A stretch of 64,000 nt of DNA from Symsagittifera roscoffensis (taxonomy: Eukaryota; Xenacoelomorpha; Acoela; Convolutidae), in NCBI RefSeq assembly GCF_963678635.1, contig NC_087065.1, positions 55,270,397 to 55,334,396 on the forward strand, given 5' to 3'. This document shows positions 1 to 11,350 of the stretch, one piece after another (within the stretch, counting starts at the first letter, position 1; each line of letters opens with the position of its first letter). The notes under the pieces were generated by a model that searched no databases, had not been told where the DNA came from, and saw only the letters and a program-made list of their open reading frames with translations. A program made the position numbers and the translations under genes.

Positions 1-26
1 GATTACTCGAGCCATTTAAAAAAGAA

Positions 27-190
27 AACAAGGATAACCGGTTGGTGTGCTGTGCAAGTAGCACAAAAAATTGGTTTGTCTCGAATCTGAGAAATTTTTT
101 CGGAAATTTTAACACTCAACCTATTCCGATTATTACTTGTGGTACCTGATTTTGCGTGGAAAAAATTAAAACACACCCGAATTTGTGTTG
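27..190 (-). repeat. Family-B element fragment, reversed
   Basis: The stretch begins with AACAAGGATAACCGGTTG, the reverse complement of the CTTGTT-type 3' end of family B (best copy 11860-12717). It runs into an internal segment with TACCTGATTTTGCGTGGAA that recurs at about 4.2, 11.9, 12.7 and 62.3 kb. It has no coding potential and the 5' part of the element is missing. Confidence 0.6.
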
Positions 191-234
191 TATGACGCGG
201 GTATCTCTGCGAGTGTCCGAGCAATTGCGTTCTT

Positions 235-455
235 GAGCAATTGCCAACTGGTTTTGGGAGATTCAAAGTTTTTCTGATTGTCCCGGGTTTTTCTGATTGT
301 CCCATTTTTGAGCAATTGCCAACTGGTTTTGGGAGATTCAAAGTTTTTCTGATTGTCCCGGGTTTTTCTGATTATCCCATTTTTGAGTAATTGCCAACTG
401 GTTTTGGGAGATTCAAAGTTTTTCTCTTTGTCCCGGGTTTCCCCGGGTTCCCCGT
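235..455 (+). repeat. 75-bp tandem repeat, about three copies
   Basis: GAGCAATTGCCAACTGG starts near 235 and 310, and a GAGTAATTGCC variant starts near 385, an exact 75-bp period. Each copy carries GGGAGATTCAAAG and GTCCCGGGTTT. The last copy decays into a CCCGGG-rich tail. The long open frames here only reflect the repeat. Confidence 0.85.
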
Positions 456-825
456 TTTCCTCCTTAATATCGCTAATTTTAGCTGAGCAAGAACATGGAT
501 CTTCTCAGCTTCGTTTCTATATGCTTGTCGTATAACCTTGACAATTGTATATAACGAATTTCTACCCTTGACAAGTCGTTTGTCTTTAATTAATGATGTC
601 AGTTTTCAGACATCGCAAATTCTCAAATAAGTTCAGAATTTAACCTTAACTTTTCTCTAGAAATACTTCCGATTCCCTTCAGTTCCTCCCCATTTTCAAT
701 GGTCGAATTAATTTAAAAATTAAAATAATCGTTTGGGTGTAGCTAGGTGAGGTCACTGATCTCATTTTAAATGAATTGGATGTGAACTCTTTTACTATTT
801 TTAGTATTTTTGAGATTGACATGTC

Positions 826-3800
826 ATGAGTATAATTCCTCACCAAATTTTGGAGCCAATTCCCTTTGGCAACCCAGCTGTAAACAACCATAAAAGTAAA
901 CCAGAAATATGGCATATCCGTGTAGACCAACAGCCGGTACCACACAAGCATCAACAAAATCGAGAAAGTCCATCAAAGATTTTGCAGCTTGAGAATACCA
1001 TTCAATTTATGAACAAACAGCACAATGAGGTACTTCAATCGCTACAGCATGAAATAGAAGTCCTAAAAAACAAAAATAGAGGTATGTTACTTTTTCGCTT
1101 TTTTAGTTTGACAACAAAAAAGTTGAAATCAGAAACCAATTTTGCTAAGTTTGCGTTTAGACCTACAGTTTAGTGCATTAACCTCTGACGATTCCCGGTT
1201 GCTTAGCAATCCCTCGTTTCATCATGTAATACCCACTGGTTTCGGAGGAGGAGCAGGCGATGCTTTTAACTCGACTGATTCAAGAAGGACGAGAGGCCTG
1301 GAGGAGGAAGTAGACCGCCTAAAGGGGATGCTTTCCGAACAGCGTGAACAGAATAAGAAATTGCAGGTGCTAATTGATGGGTACAAAAGGTGAGTTCAAT
1401 ATCTGCTCAGATGTAGTGTATTATTGCCGATCGATCTATTAGTTATTTACCTACAATAGCCGCTTAAATTAAAAAAGAAACAAATGAAAGGGTTCTAAGG
1501 AATCCCCCGACAAAAATATGTTCGTGGTTTTTTTCTTTAATATTGAATGAATTTAACTACGGTATGGTGGTGCCATCGTGTTAGATAGAGTTACTCTGCT
1601 ACTAGAAAAATGGTCTTTTCATCGTTTTCATTTTAAAAATCGAAGGTTATTTTATCATTTTCAAAAACTTTATTCAAAGTTTCCGAAATTTGTGTTACTC
1701 TACCAGAGTTGAGGTGTTTTTCCGTTGGCTTTGGCGGTAAAATTAAGTTTTCAAAATTTATCTTTTATATTTGATACCGCAATATCACAACTCGGTCAGA
1801 AAACCAGCAATGAAAATCTTTGGAACGAGCCATTAAATTAATATTTTTATTGTTCCGACTTTCGATACGAAAGTAACGGAATATTTGTGCTCGGGGTGGT
1901 TTTTTTTTCTTCAGACAAATTTCGACTTTTTAACTAGCAATTTTTGACGGATTTTTAAAATATCATTCAAAAGGTATTGTTGTCCTGAGCTTAAATTTGA
2001 AAAGATATTTCACCTGTGATCATTTTTCGTAAAGTTATGAGGGTTTAAAGATTACCATTTTGACCAATTTCGGACAATTAGCGCGCGATATAATTCGCGC
2101 TATTAACGCGTAAGCGGAGATTTAATCCGCCTTATAAATCGTTCCAAATTGGTTGAACGAAGCTTATTTGCCATAATTGATTTGTTACAAGGAACGAAAT
2201 CTATCTTTTTATACTTTATATGGCGTGTGGGGGGATGACTTTCATAAAAAATTTCAAATTTTAGAAAAAAATTTTTTCATTTTATTTTATTTCATTTATT
2301 TTTTTTTATGTTATGACTGCTGCTCCATAAACCTTAAAAGGCAGTCGGAACATTCAGGGCTTCACTCTGATACGAGCAGTCTTGTTCAATTTAGAAGCAT
2401 ACCGCTGACTAGTTCGGCTAAGAAAGACCAGTTAGATCGAACACCTCCATCTAGTGCTTCCCACCACAACACTCTCACTCGTCGCTCTCTCAATGCCTCC
2501 CCCATCGATGACTTGGCAAGTACAAGTTCCAAACTACTGATTGAGGAGGCTCTGCCCTTCAGCTTGAAGCCATTTGTGGTCCACCCGCCAAGTGAAGATG
2601 ACAGAACACCCTCTTTGAACGAGTGTCAAGCAATTATAGCCCAACTTTCTTTTCATTGCCAAAATCAGCACCAGGAGGTTTGTTTAATGGAATATACTTA
2701 CTTTTGTTGATGCGATCACTGAAGTTGACGAGGAACTTTGGATTCGAGTCAGTTAAGAGTAATGAACGTAATGAAGACTCTTTTATAGGTCTTGCTGGTT
2801 TTTTTTTCAGGAAAAAGTCTTAGAATATTGATGCACTTAAGTATAATGCACTTTTTGAGTTCAATTGAAATTCATCTGCTGAAATGGAGGTAAATGGCAC
2901 TCTCCAAATACGAACGTGGAAATGGCGCAAAAAATGTGAACGATTTCTTTTTTCGAAAGTGGAATTTATTTTTAAGATTTCCCAGCGGAATAAAAACTTT
3001 ACCTATTGATCCAGCTTTCTCAAGTTGGGTTAATGTTATCAAAAAACGCCATCCATAAATTGTTTTAGAAATTCAAAGAGCTTAAAGGGCATTTTTTTTC
3101 TTTGAAATTCGAAAGTTTTCAGATTTTATCAAGAAAGTCAGCCTTTGTTTATGTTTACTTGCTTTCATTACTCTTTCCTATCTTCGATTGGCTATGTTTT
3201 TTTAACACTAACTTTGGTAGCCCAAAAACTTCAGAGAAGTTCAGTTCACATCACATGGAATTCCACTCAGTCGTCATTCAAGCTGTGATGAAAATTTTTT
3301 AAAAGTTGATCTCAATTTCGACAGATGGTCGCGTTTTTTTTTCGAACAAAGTCAGCGCAAAGACTTTTAGTGAACAAAGATTTTCTCATTGAGGTCGCAA
3401 TAATATCAGCGTAGAGAGTAATCCTCTTCTTTTATGTTTTTATTAACATGTTTGTAACCAGTTAACGAGACTTAAAACAGCTGCTTCTGCTACTCTATTA
3501 TTTACAAATTCATATATTTATATGCAAAGTATCCGCTCAGCATCTTTACTAGTCGCTGAGATTTAGAGTGATTTTTCAGGTGCGATTTCGAATGCTTGGA
3601 GATGATTTCGACCCAGTTTTGCAAAATAGAGTAAATATGATCATTTTGATAAATGACAGAAGGAAACAAGGATAGCTGGTTGCTGTGCAAGTACCACAAA
3701 ATATTCCGACCGTTTTCACAAAAAAAAATAGACAACTTTTTTTTCTTTTCTTTCAAACTTATTTCGGTTTTAATGGGTGGCGTGATTCTTAAAATATATG

Positions 3801-6800
3801 ATTGCGTCGAAAATAAGTGAGTTAGGCATGATCGACAACATTTGTCTACAAAAAAGGTACAAAATAATGAGAGAAAAAAACATTGAAACAAAAATTTTTG
3901 CACCATAATTTTAATTTTTTTAGAGAACGTTTTTTTTTGCCAAACAAGTGCTTAATGAAACATCCGAAAATAATTTTCTCTATAGTAAAATCATTTTTTT
4001 TATTCTAGAATTTTAAAAAAATAGAGTTAATATCTATATAACGAGCGTTACTCGATCGAGCTACTTGCTCTAAATTAGACTAAATCTCAAAAATTTCGAA
4101 CCAATTTTTCTCAACACCGGGACATGTTTTTGGAATTTTTTCAATGTCGTTGGAATCACAACTGAAAGGGTTTTCATCTGATATTTCATTTGACCCATTT
4201 CGATGATTATTTATGGTATGTTATTTTGCGTGGAAAACAAAAAAAAAGAAAAAACGCTTAGAACAAAGTCCTTTGGCCATAAAAAAAATATCGAAATACT
4301 TTAAATTAAAATTTCCAAAGCGTTATCACCCATGATTTTAACATGTTTTTTTTTTAATTTTTAAAAATTTTAAGTGCCATTGAAGCGCTGCTTGAAACTT
4401 CAATAGCTAGCTTAAACCGCTTGTTGAAATTAAGTTTTTCAAAGCTTAAAGAAACAATTTTCATAGTACAAACGTTACCGTTACTCGCTCACTTCACTTG
4501 CTCTAAATTCGACTAAAAAGCAATACTTTCAAAGCGGTTTTTTTTTCTCAAGACTAAGATGCTGTTTTAAAAATTTTTTCGATTTCTCACGAAAATAATT
4601 TAATATCGTCATCATCTTTGTTGTTTTTACGCCCTTTTCTGGTACTCAAGGGTTTGATGTTGTTGACACTAGTTCGGATTTTGGGTGGGATATTTTTTTG
4701 ACTGTTCACAAACTCCATGTCTCTAAAATTAGATCAAATTTTTTGGTACTTCGAATTTTGTTGATCTGTCTGCCTGTGATTTCTGACTACTCTAAGGTGA
4801 GCTAGATGTAAGGTTCCTTGACTGTAAAATGAGCTCAAATTTTCTCGTTCTTCATTTTTCCTTGTTCTGTCTGTTTGTAACATATATCCAAGATGAGCCG
4901 GATTTAAAGCTCCTTGGCTCGAAAGTGAGCTCAAACTTTGGTTTCCTTCAGCTCTGACGTTAGCTCCAATTACTTTAAGCGAAGATAAGACTTTTGTCTT
5001 CTGTCAGGTGAGCTAGATTTGTAAACTGAAAAAACGAATCGAACCAGTTAAAACTTTACTATACATATGATCAGAACTTCTGGAAACAATCCCAGAAGTT
5101 TTTTGCTAGCTCTCTGACCCCATCAGGTGAAGAATGCAGGCCGTCAGTTGAGATAAGTCTCCCATGGCTAAAGTGCTTACTTCTGAAAAAAAGGTATTCC
5201 ATAATGCTTTGCCAGACGTCTTATACGATATATTGCTCGACCTATTTTGATGGTTATTGAGTGGAAAAAAACGGAAGTACCATATGAAGGTTGATTTGAC
5301 TAAGACTCATCAAGATTGTTTTGCTGAGAAATTGACTAAAGAATAGTCATGTCACTATGACTTTTAATTGAGCGTAGAAGTAGAAGCATATATGTTCCGA
5401 CCTTTGAAAATGGGGAGGAATTTTGTTATCGTGTGTGTTTTGGTTTTTCATTCTAATTTTTTTGTTTTCCACGCATAATTTGTGCCACAAATAATCAAGT
5501 AGTGGTTTAAGTGATATATTTTTGAGCGAGTAAAGCGAGCGAGCAGGTTTATTTTGTTTTTCAACCAAAAGCTCACTTTCTTTGAATTTATTTTTCATTT
5601 TTCGACTCATTTACCTGTTGTGGGTTCCACTTTAACAAGCAACATTATGTCTGGGAATTTTTCGCCAATGCTTAAGATTCAAGACAGTTGATTCCACGTC
5701 AAAATGATTATTAGAGGAAATAAGGCTCTTTTGTCGTGAAATCCTCAACAGAACCTTCTTTTCTGGTTTTTGGGTTCGCCTGCTGAAACTGCCGGTGCTC
5801 AATCGACCTCATTATTGCCTTGCTAGTAATGCTTATTTTAGCTCTCGGAACTGAAACAGAGTTTGAAGGATGCCCTCTACTCGCAAAAGTGGACTCCAGA
5901 TGCATACCTGCTTGCCAAGGCCATAGTGAATGACCCTCAGGACCACGAACAAGACATGAGGCCACTATCAGCTGACGAGTTAGTGCTTTTAAATGTTCCC
6001 ACTACCTAAGGTTGGGAAAAACTTTTATTGAGGTGTGATTGATTTTATTTGCAAAATCAGGTAATAAAATTACTCTTCAGATGGAATCTATTGGCGTATT
6101 GCATAAAACGCTGTAAATTAATCGAGCTTTAAGTCATAGTTCGAGCTGCTACGAATTTTTTTATTAGGCGTCGAAAAAGTTAAGTTTCGCTGTTTAAGCA
6201 AAATACGTTTCACTTGCATATGATATTTTCGTAATTTTAGAGTTGGATCGGCTGTTTATCTACAAGTTCCGCTCTGAGCTTCCATCAAAATATAAGTCTT
6301 CTTTTAAAAAAGGTGACGTGTCTGAAAAAAAGTTTGAAAACAAGTCAATCCGTGAAAGCGCCTTGTGAATTTCTCTGTTCAAAATGTTCCGATTAGAAAG
6401 AAATAAGTATTCCATAAATGTTTATTCTCAAAAATGAAATGCGATTTTGTGTTTCAGTAGGAGTAAAAAGAATCGACAGGTGAAAATGTAAGTTGATATT
6501 TGCTTTTGCTGATTGAATTAGTCAACCAGGGGCGGATTTAAGGGGGGGGGGGGGCGGACGCCTCCCCTTCCCCCTCAAGGATTCTGCCCCATGCCGACCC
6601 AAAGGGTCTCCTTTTTGTACTATTTTGAGATATCAATTTTGATGACGGGCCCTAAAATTTTTCTAAAGGCGCCTTTGGCGCCAATATATTCTATTTTTGA
6701 GGGGGGAGCGCGCCGAAAAAACGCGAACTTTCGGTCAAAATTGTTCCAAAAACTGCCCAAAAACGCTTTTTTGGCCTGTTTTTTTTTCTTCAAAGTTTCG

Positions 6801-8452
6801 CCTATGGCGAAGAAAATTGGGCCGAACCAGGGTCTTTTTAGTACTTTGGGAGAGTTCGGAAAATCAATTTGACCTACTTAAAAAAAACGGTCGACAAAAC
6901 GTTGGAAACTTTTTTGAAAATCAGCCACGCCCTCGAGAAGATCCGCCCCTGAGTAAACTATTGCTTTTTAGCACCGAAAATAATAACAAGAGTGCTGGTA
7001 TCAGGGCGAAGCCCAGAATGTTCTGAGTGCATTTTCAGGTCTATGGAGAATTAATAACCTGAAAAAATGAAATGTAAATCAAATGAATTTTTTTTTATTT
7101 GAGATTTTTTGTGAAAATTGTTCCACACACCATATAAAGTACTAAGGGGTAGATTTCGCTCCTTGTAACAAATCAATTATGGCAAACAATCTTCTTTCAA
7201 CCAAATTGGAACGATTTCTAAAATGGATTAAATCTCTGCGTACGCGTTAATAGTTCGAAATACATCGCGCGTTAATTGTCCCAAATTGGCCTAAATGGCT
7301 ATCTTTAAACCCCCATAACTTTACGAAAAATGAGCACCGGTAAAATTTATTTTCAAATTTAAGCTCTGGACAACAATAGTTTTCGAATGATGTAACAAAT
7401 TCCGTTAAAAATGGCTAGTTAAAAAGTCGAAATTTGTCTGAAGAAAAAAAACCACTCCGAGCACAAATATTCCGTTACTTTCGTTACGAAAGTCGGAACA
7501 ATAACAAAAGAATAACTAGACTACTCGTATCAGGGCGAAGCCTTGAATGTTCCCACTGCCTTTTAAGGTTTATGGAATAGTAATAACAAAAAAAATTAAT
7601 TGTAATAAAACAAAATGAAAAACTTTTTTCTAAAACTTGAAGTTTTTTTTAACGAAAATCATTCCCCATACGCCATATAAAGCACAAAAGAATAGATTTC
7701 GCTCCTTGTTACAAATCAATTATGACAAATAGGCTTCTTTCAACCAATTTGAATTTATTTCTAAGACGGATTTAATCTTGCATTTGCATTAATAGCGCGA
7801 AGTATATCGCGCGTTACTTGTCCCAATTTGGCCAAATTGGCAATCTTGAAACCCCCATAACTTTGCGATAAATTATCACAAGTAAAATATCTTTTCAAAA
7901 TTAAGCTCAAGACAACAATGCCTTTTGAATGATGAAAAAAATTCCGTCAAAAATGGCTAGTTAAAAAGTCGAAATTTGTCTGAAGAAAAAAAACTCACCC
8001 CGAGCACAAATATTCCGTTGCTTTCGTATCGAAAGTCGGAAGAACTAGTGTGACTTCAGTAAAAAATCAGGTTCTGAGAAAATTTTATTGTTTTGAGATC
8101 TGCTATGGTGCAAAAAATTTTGTATTTTGCCATAATTTTTTTGCAGATAAAAGGAAGGGCTTCTTCAAGAAAGAAATATTCGCACTTATAAGTCAGTTTA
8201 TGCTCTCATTAATAAGAGATTTGATATGTTTCCAGTCCCGATGCAGTGTACTCGATCAAAGAGCACGGGTCCCTGCCTGCCCTCAGACAGACTCTGCAGC
8301 CTGGGGTGATAGAACGACAGAAGAAGGTACACTCTATGCAGAAGAAGCGCCTCAGGAGCTACATAGTGTCTAAGAACGCAGAAGGAAACCAGCAGACAGG
8401 AGCCATGATGCAACCTCAGCCCCCTCCCCCTCCTCAGCCACCCACTCTGTAG
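826..8452 (+). CDS. CCDC74: CCDC74-like coiled-coil protein, five exons
   Basis: Exons are 826-1081, 1161-1389, 2395-2677, 5842-5978 and 8236-8452. All four introns are GT-AG, the frame is kept at every junction, and 373 residues result. Residues about 50-95 form a coiled coil, with LQLENTIQFMNKQHNEVL then EIEVLKNKNRDLQF across the first junction, the signature of the CCDC74/CCDC92 family. A second helix (GLEEEVDRLKGML) lies near 131-160. ECQAIIAQLSFHCQNQHQEV near 237-256 and the C-terminal PALRQTL...ERQKKVHSMQKKRLRS match the conserved C-terminal blocks of CCDC74. A proline-rich tail ends the protein. The family is linked to cilia, centrosomes and spindles; that role is inferred from homology. 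The ATG at 826 is the first in frame after an acceptor-like TTTTTAG at about 803. Introns 2-4 hold most of the mobile elements seen in the first 8 kb; intron 1 is only 79 bp. Confidence 0.85.
1851..2386 (+). mobile_element. Family-A HINE-like element in CCDC74 intron 2
   Basis: Starts TGTTCCGACTTTCGATACG, followed by GGAATATTTGTGCTCGGGG, and ends with GCAGTCGGAACATTCAGGGC, a short hairpin region and GATACGAGCAGTCTTGTT. No open frame belongs to it. Its 3' end lies 6 bases before the AG acceptor of exon 3, so part of the acceptor environment is transposon-derived. Confidence 0.85.
3665..3725 (-). repeat. Family-B 3'-end fragment, reversed
   Basis: AACAAGGATAGCTGGTTGC then GTGCAAGTACCACAAAATAT and TCCGACCG is the reverse complement of the family-B 3' terminus. 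It lies in CCDC74 intron 3. The adjoining T-rich sequence to about 4.1 kb has family-B-like internal pieces but no clean second end. Confidence 0.6.
4185..4260 (-). repeat. Family-B internal fragment, reversed
   Basis: TTTGACCCATTTCGATGATT and TTATTTTGCGTGGAAAAC match the internal family-B motif in reverse orientation. The ends cannot be drawn. Confidence 0.5.
4725..4940 (+). repeat. ~98-bp tandem repeat, about 2.3 copies
   Basis: AAAATTAGATCAAATT (4725), AAAATGAGCTCAAAT (4826) and GAAAGTGAGCTCAAAC (4921) mark successive units. Each unit includes a TTGWTCTGTCTG-like segment and a GGATTTAAAGCTCCTTGG-like segment. It lies in CCDC74 intron 3. Confidence 0.65.
5393..5545 (+). repeat. Family-B 5'-end fragment
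   Basis: TGTTCCGACCTTTGAAAATG and GGGGAGGAATTTTG are the 5' end of family B, followed by the internal CCACGCATAATTTGTGCC block and AGTGATATATTTTTGAGCGA. No matching 3' end follows, so this is a truncated copy in CCDC74 intron 3. Confidence 0.65.
6527..6951 (+). mobile_element. hAT-type MITE with CAGGGGCGGA termini
   Basis: Begins CAGGGGCGGATTTAAGG and ends GATCCGCCCCTG, terminal inverted repeats typical of a widespread class of non-autonomous hAT elements. Flanks AGTCAAC and AGTAAAC are a slightly decayed target duplication. The interior is a poly-G tract plus CTAAAATTTTTCTAAAGGCG, shared with the copy at 21183-21620. It lies in CCDC74 intron 4. Confidence 0.8.
6985..7501 (-). mobile_element. 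Family-A HINE-like element, reversed
   Basis: AACAAGAGTGCTGGTATCAG with the hairpin GGGCGAAGCCC is the 3' end in reverse. The stretch ends with TTCGTTACGAAAGTCGGAAC, the reversed 5' end. Full length, no ORF, in CCDC74 intron 4, next to a second reversed copy. Confidence 0.85.
7513..8045 (-). mobile_element. Family-A HINE-like element, reversed
   Basis: CTAGACTACTCGTATCAGGG...GTTCCCACTGCC is the reversed 3' end, and TTTCGTATCGAAAGTCGGAA the reversed 5' end. Only about a dozen bases separate it from the preceding copy, so one copy probably inserted beside the other. It ends about 190 bases before CCDC74 exon 5. Confidence 0.85.
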
Positions 8453-11350
8453 AAAAACTAATTAAACTTTATAGTGCAAACTGTTGTTATCAGCAGGGGC
8501 TATTCTCATGACAGAAGTTCCGAATAGCAAAAAATCCTATCAATGAAAAACTTGACTGTACTGATTTAAATTACCTAAACAAAACGAGGCTCACTTTGAT
8601 ATAGTTATGTCAATGATCACCTGGGTAGTTTTGGTGTCATTTTTCATTGACTTAAAAACCAAAAATGTTCCTTTTTTGAGGTTAAGTTTGGGCCCAAATT
8701 TCACAAAAAAAAACAATTGCAACATATTAATTCTGCTGAAGTTCTAAGCAAGTTTTGTCTTCATCATTTTTCACCTAAAATCAACCCAATTCGAGAAAAA
8801 CGCGTTTTAAATTTTAAGTTTAATGCATTTTGTCCGGGTAATTTAAATCAGCACTGTATACTGAACAATCTGAATTGTGACGCTTTCCATCAGACTTTGA
8901 AAAAATGAGTTCTGATTGGCTGGTGTTCCGTCCGTCTGTCATGACAGTTTTTCTCCTTGTCGGTCCTTAAATGGGGTCCTTGCCATCTTCCCGTTTTTTA
9001 AATTAAAACGGTCTCTAAACTTCTATTATAAGTTCAAATTAGGGTTGAGCATGTTAAAAATGATGCTGCACTGTTCCATCAAAAAGAACAAATATAATCT
9101 TTAAACTAGCATTTGTAGTATCTGTAAGTTTATTGTAAGCGTTAGAGAGGGGTTCAACTTTGGGAAAGACCCTCCCATTAACTTCAAGGACCATTAACCG
9201 AGAAAAGGAGCTGAATTCAATTAAAGAGATACTCAAAGCCCTGATATTGGAGTTTACAAGGAATAAATGAAAAACAAAACAATGCGTAGACACTATTATG
9301 CCGGTAAATTTACCTAGACATTTGCGTCCAAGCAAAATTGATCCAGATGTAACTATTCGATTTTATTCAATTTGTTGTTATTATTAGTTGCTGAAAACAT
9401 GGTCACCAAGAGTTTACCTTCCAGAGCTGGCCTGGCAAGAACATAGCCTTTTTAAGGTGCACAATATCGGGACACAGATGTCTGGATATGTTTTGTTTGG
9501 GAGTTTTTCAATCTTTCGGACACTTTTGTCTGGCACAGAATTGTCTAGAACATAAATGTCCGGACACGAAAAAAAAAACAGTTGCTCTGCATGCCACACG
9601 GAATCGATCACAGTATTAGTAGCAGAAAATTAAAAAAAAACTAAGAATATTGCAGTTTTTGTGATAAAAATAATTTCTTTTTTTTCGAAGTGTCCATGAA
9701 CGTAGTGAATACATTTAATAAGTCGTACTGGTATTCTTTATCAGGAAAATGTTTTTTTTCAGGAAAATGTCTAAATGTTTGATCCCGCTCAAATTTGATT
9801 TTTGGTAATGTGACTTTTGAATGTTTTGAGTTCAATTCAAATTCTTTTCCTAAAAGGAAGGCAAATTAAGCTCTCCAGTTATGAAAGCGTAAATGGCGCG
9901 AAAAAAAAACGTGAACGACTTCTAATTTCTTCGCAAATAGTTCTTTAATTTCAAAGAAGTTTAAGACCATGTGTTTTTTCTTTTAAGTTCGAAAATTAAA
10001 ATTTCTTGGAAAACGATTCAGTCATTTTTTCTTGCTCCCTTGCGTTCATTGACCCTTTTTTAGCTGTTTAAGTTTATCAGATCCTCGTTTTTTTGTTTAA
10101 AAAATGAATCAATTCCTAAGACTGTGAGGCGACAATTCATAACAGGTCACAATTCGTAACAGGACGACACTCTTCAGTGAGGATTTGATCTTCTATTTTT
10201 GCTCCGGCGAATGAAATTAGCATAGCACGATAAAATTTGAGCCATTTTTTATAGGAACGACGTGTTAAAGATAAATTTCAGGTGCGGGCGAAAGCTGTAT
10301 CATACTGAAGCTTTTTCAGAAGCTGTATTAAAGATTTTCATTGATCATTTTTTAAATGCAAATCATTTTTTATGGTACTTAAGCCATTAGTTATGACTTT
10401 AATGAGCCAAATTCAATGCCAAAGCCATTCTGCTGCCTAAACGAGACGGCAAAAGTTTTTAAATAATTTTTTCTTCTTTTTTAAAAAAATGTTTTGCATT
10501 TACGACTGTTGTCTTAGTTTTTGTGCTATTTAAACAGAAAATAGCTATTATTTTGTCATGAACTGTATTTGAAGTTTCAGAAAGTTTTCATACAAAATCG
10601 CTACTTTTTTTGCTTCGGCTAGAAATTGATTTGATCTGCATTATTCAGTGAGTACATATTACAAGATCAGTCATAATTATATCCGGGAGATCAGACTCAC
10701 GGGTCATAAGGCCCTTCAAAGAATTGCCCCGATCACAACATACTTCGAATTACTACTCTTGATTGCCAGGCCGAGTTACTGAAAAATTGGCCCACTCTGG
10801 TTTTTCATTTCAAAGGCGAGAATTTACCACTAAGAACATCAGGGCTTTGACTGTTTCCGATTGCAAGTTTGATAAAAAAATATGTTCACTTGATCTGATT
10901 TTATATGCAGTTTGGAATCATTTCAGTTGAATACTATATGATACGACCGAACATCTTATTGTTTTTATTGACTCTTGGAACTTATTTCATATTTCATTTT
11001 TGGTGCATTTACGTTATAAATATTTAATTAACATCAATAACTTCTTGATATTTTTCTCTATTTATGACTCAGTTTTTACTGCTACTTGCAATGTTTGCTT
11101 TTAAAGCTCGACAAAAAACTGCTTTTGGAGTTGATCAAATACTTTTCATGTTATTCGTAATATACGCACACATTTTGATTTTAGTGCACATTCTAACAAT
11201 CATCGTATGGTATATTCGGCTCAAAATAGTCAACATATAGTTACTAATAAATTTTTTACACAAGCTTTTTATCAATATTGTAATTTATCATAGCTTTCTT
11301 AATTGCATTTTTGAAAAATGTAAAAGAAAAAATACGTTTAAACTATAAAA
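8453..11350. other. Intergenic sequence between CCDC74 and ABCG2-like genes
   Basis: No supported coding exon, RNA or complete element was found. No AATAAA lies close behind the CCDC74 stop; the first is about 800 bases downstream near 9262. At 9465-9570 there is a cluster of GGACAC and GTCTGG motifs in both orientations, possibly a small inverted-repeat element remnant. The rest is AT-rich and holds the 5' flank of the transporter gene. Confidence 0.5.

Noticed and set aside
3502-3906. 134-residue minus-strand frame in CCDC74 intron 3
   Set aside because: It covers family-B repeat sequence and low-complexity runs, with no domain.
6591-7026. Overlapping frames of 93 and 109 residues
   Set aside because: They run through a hAT MITE and its flank; no protein motif.
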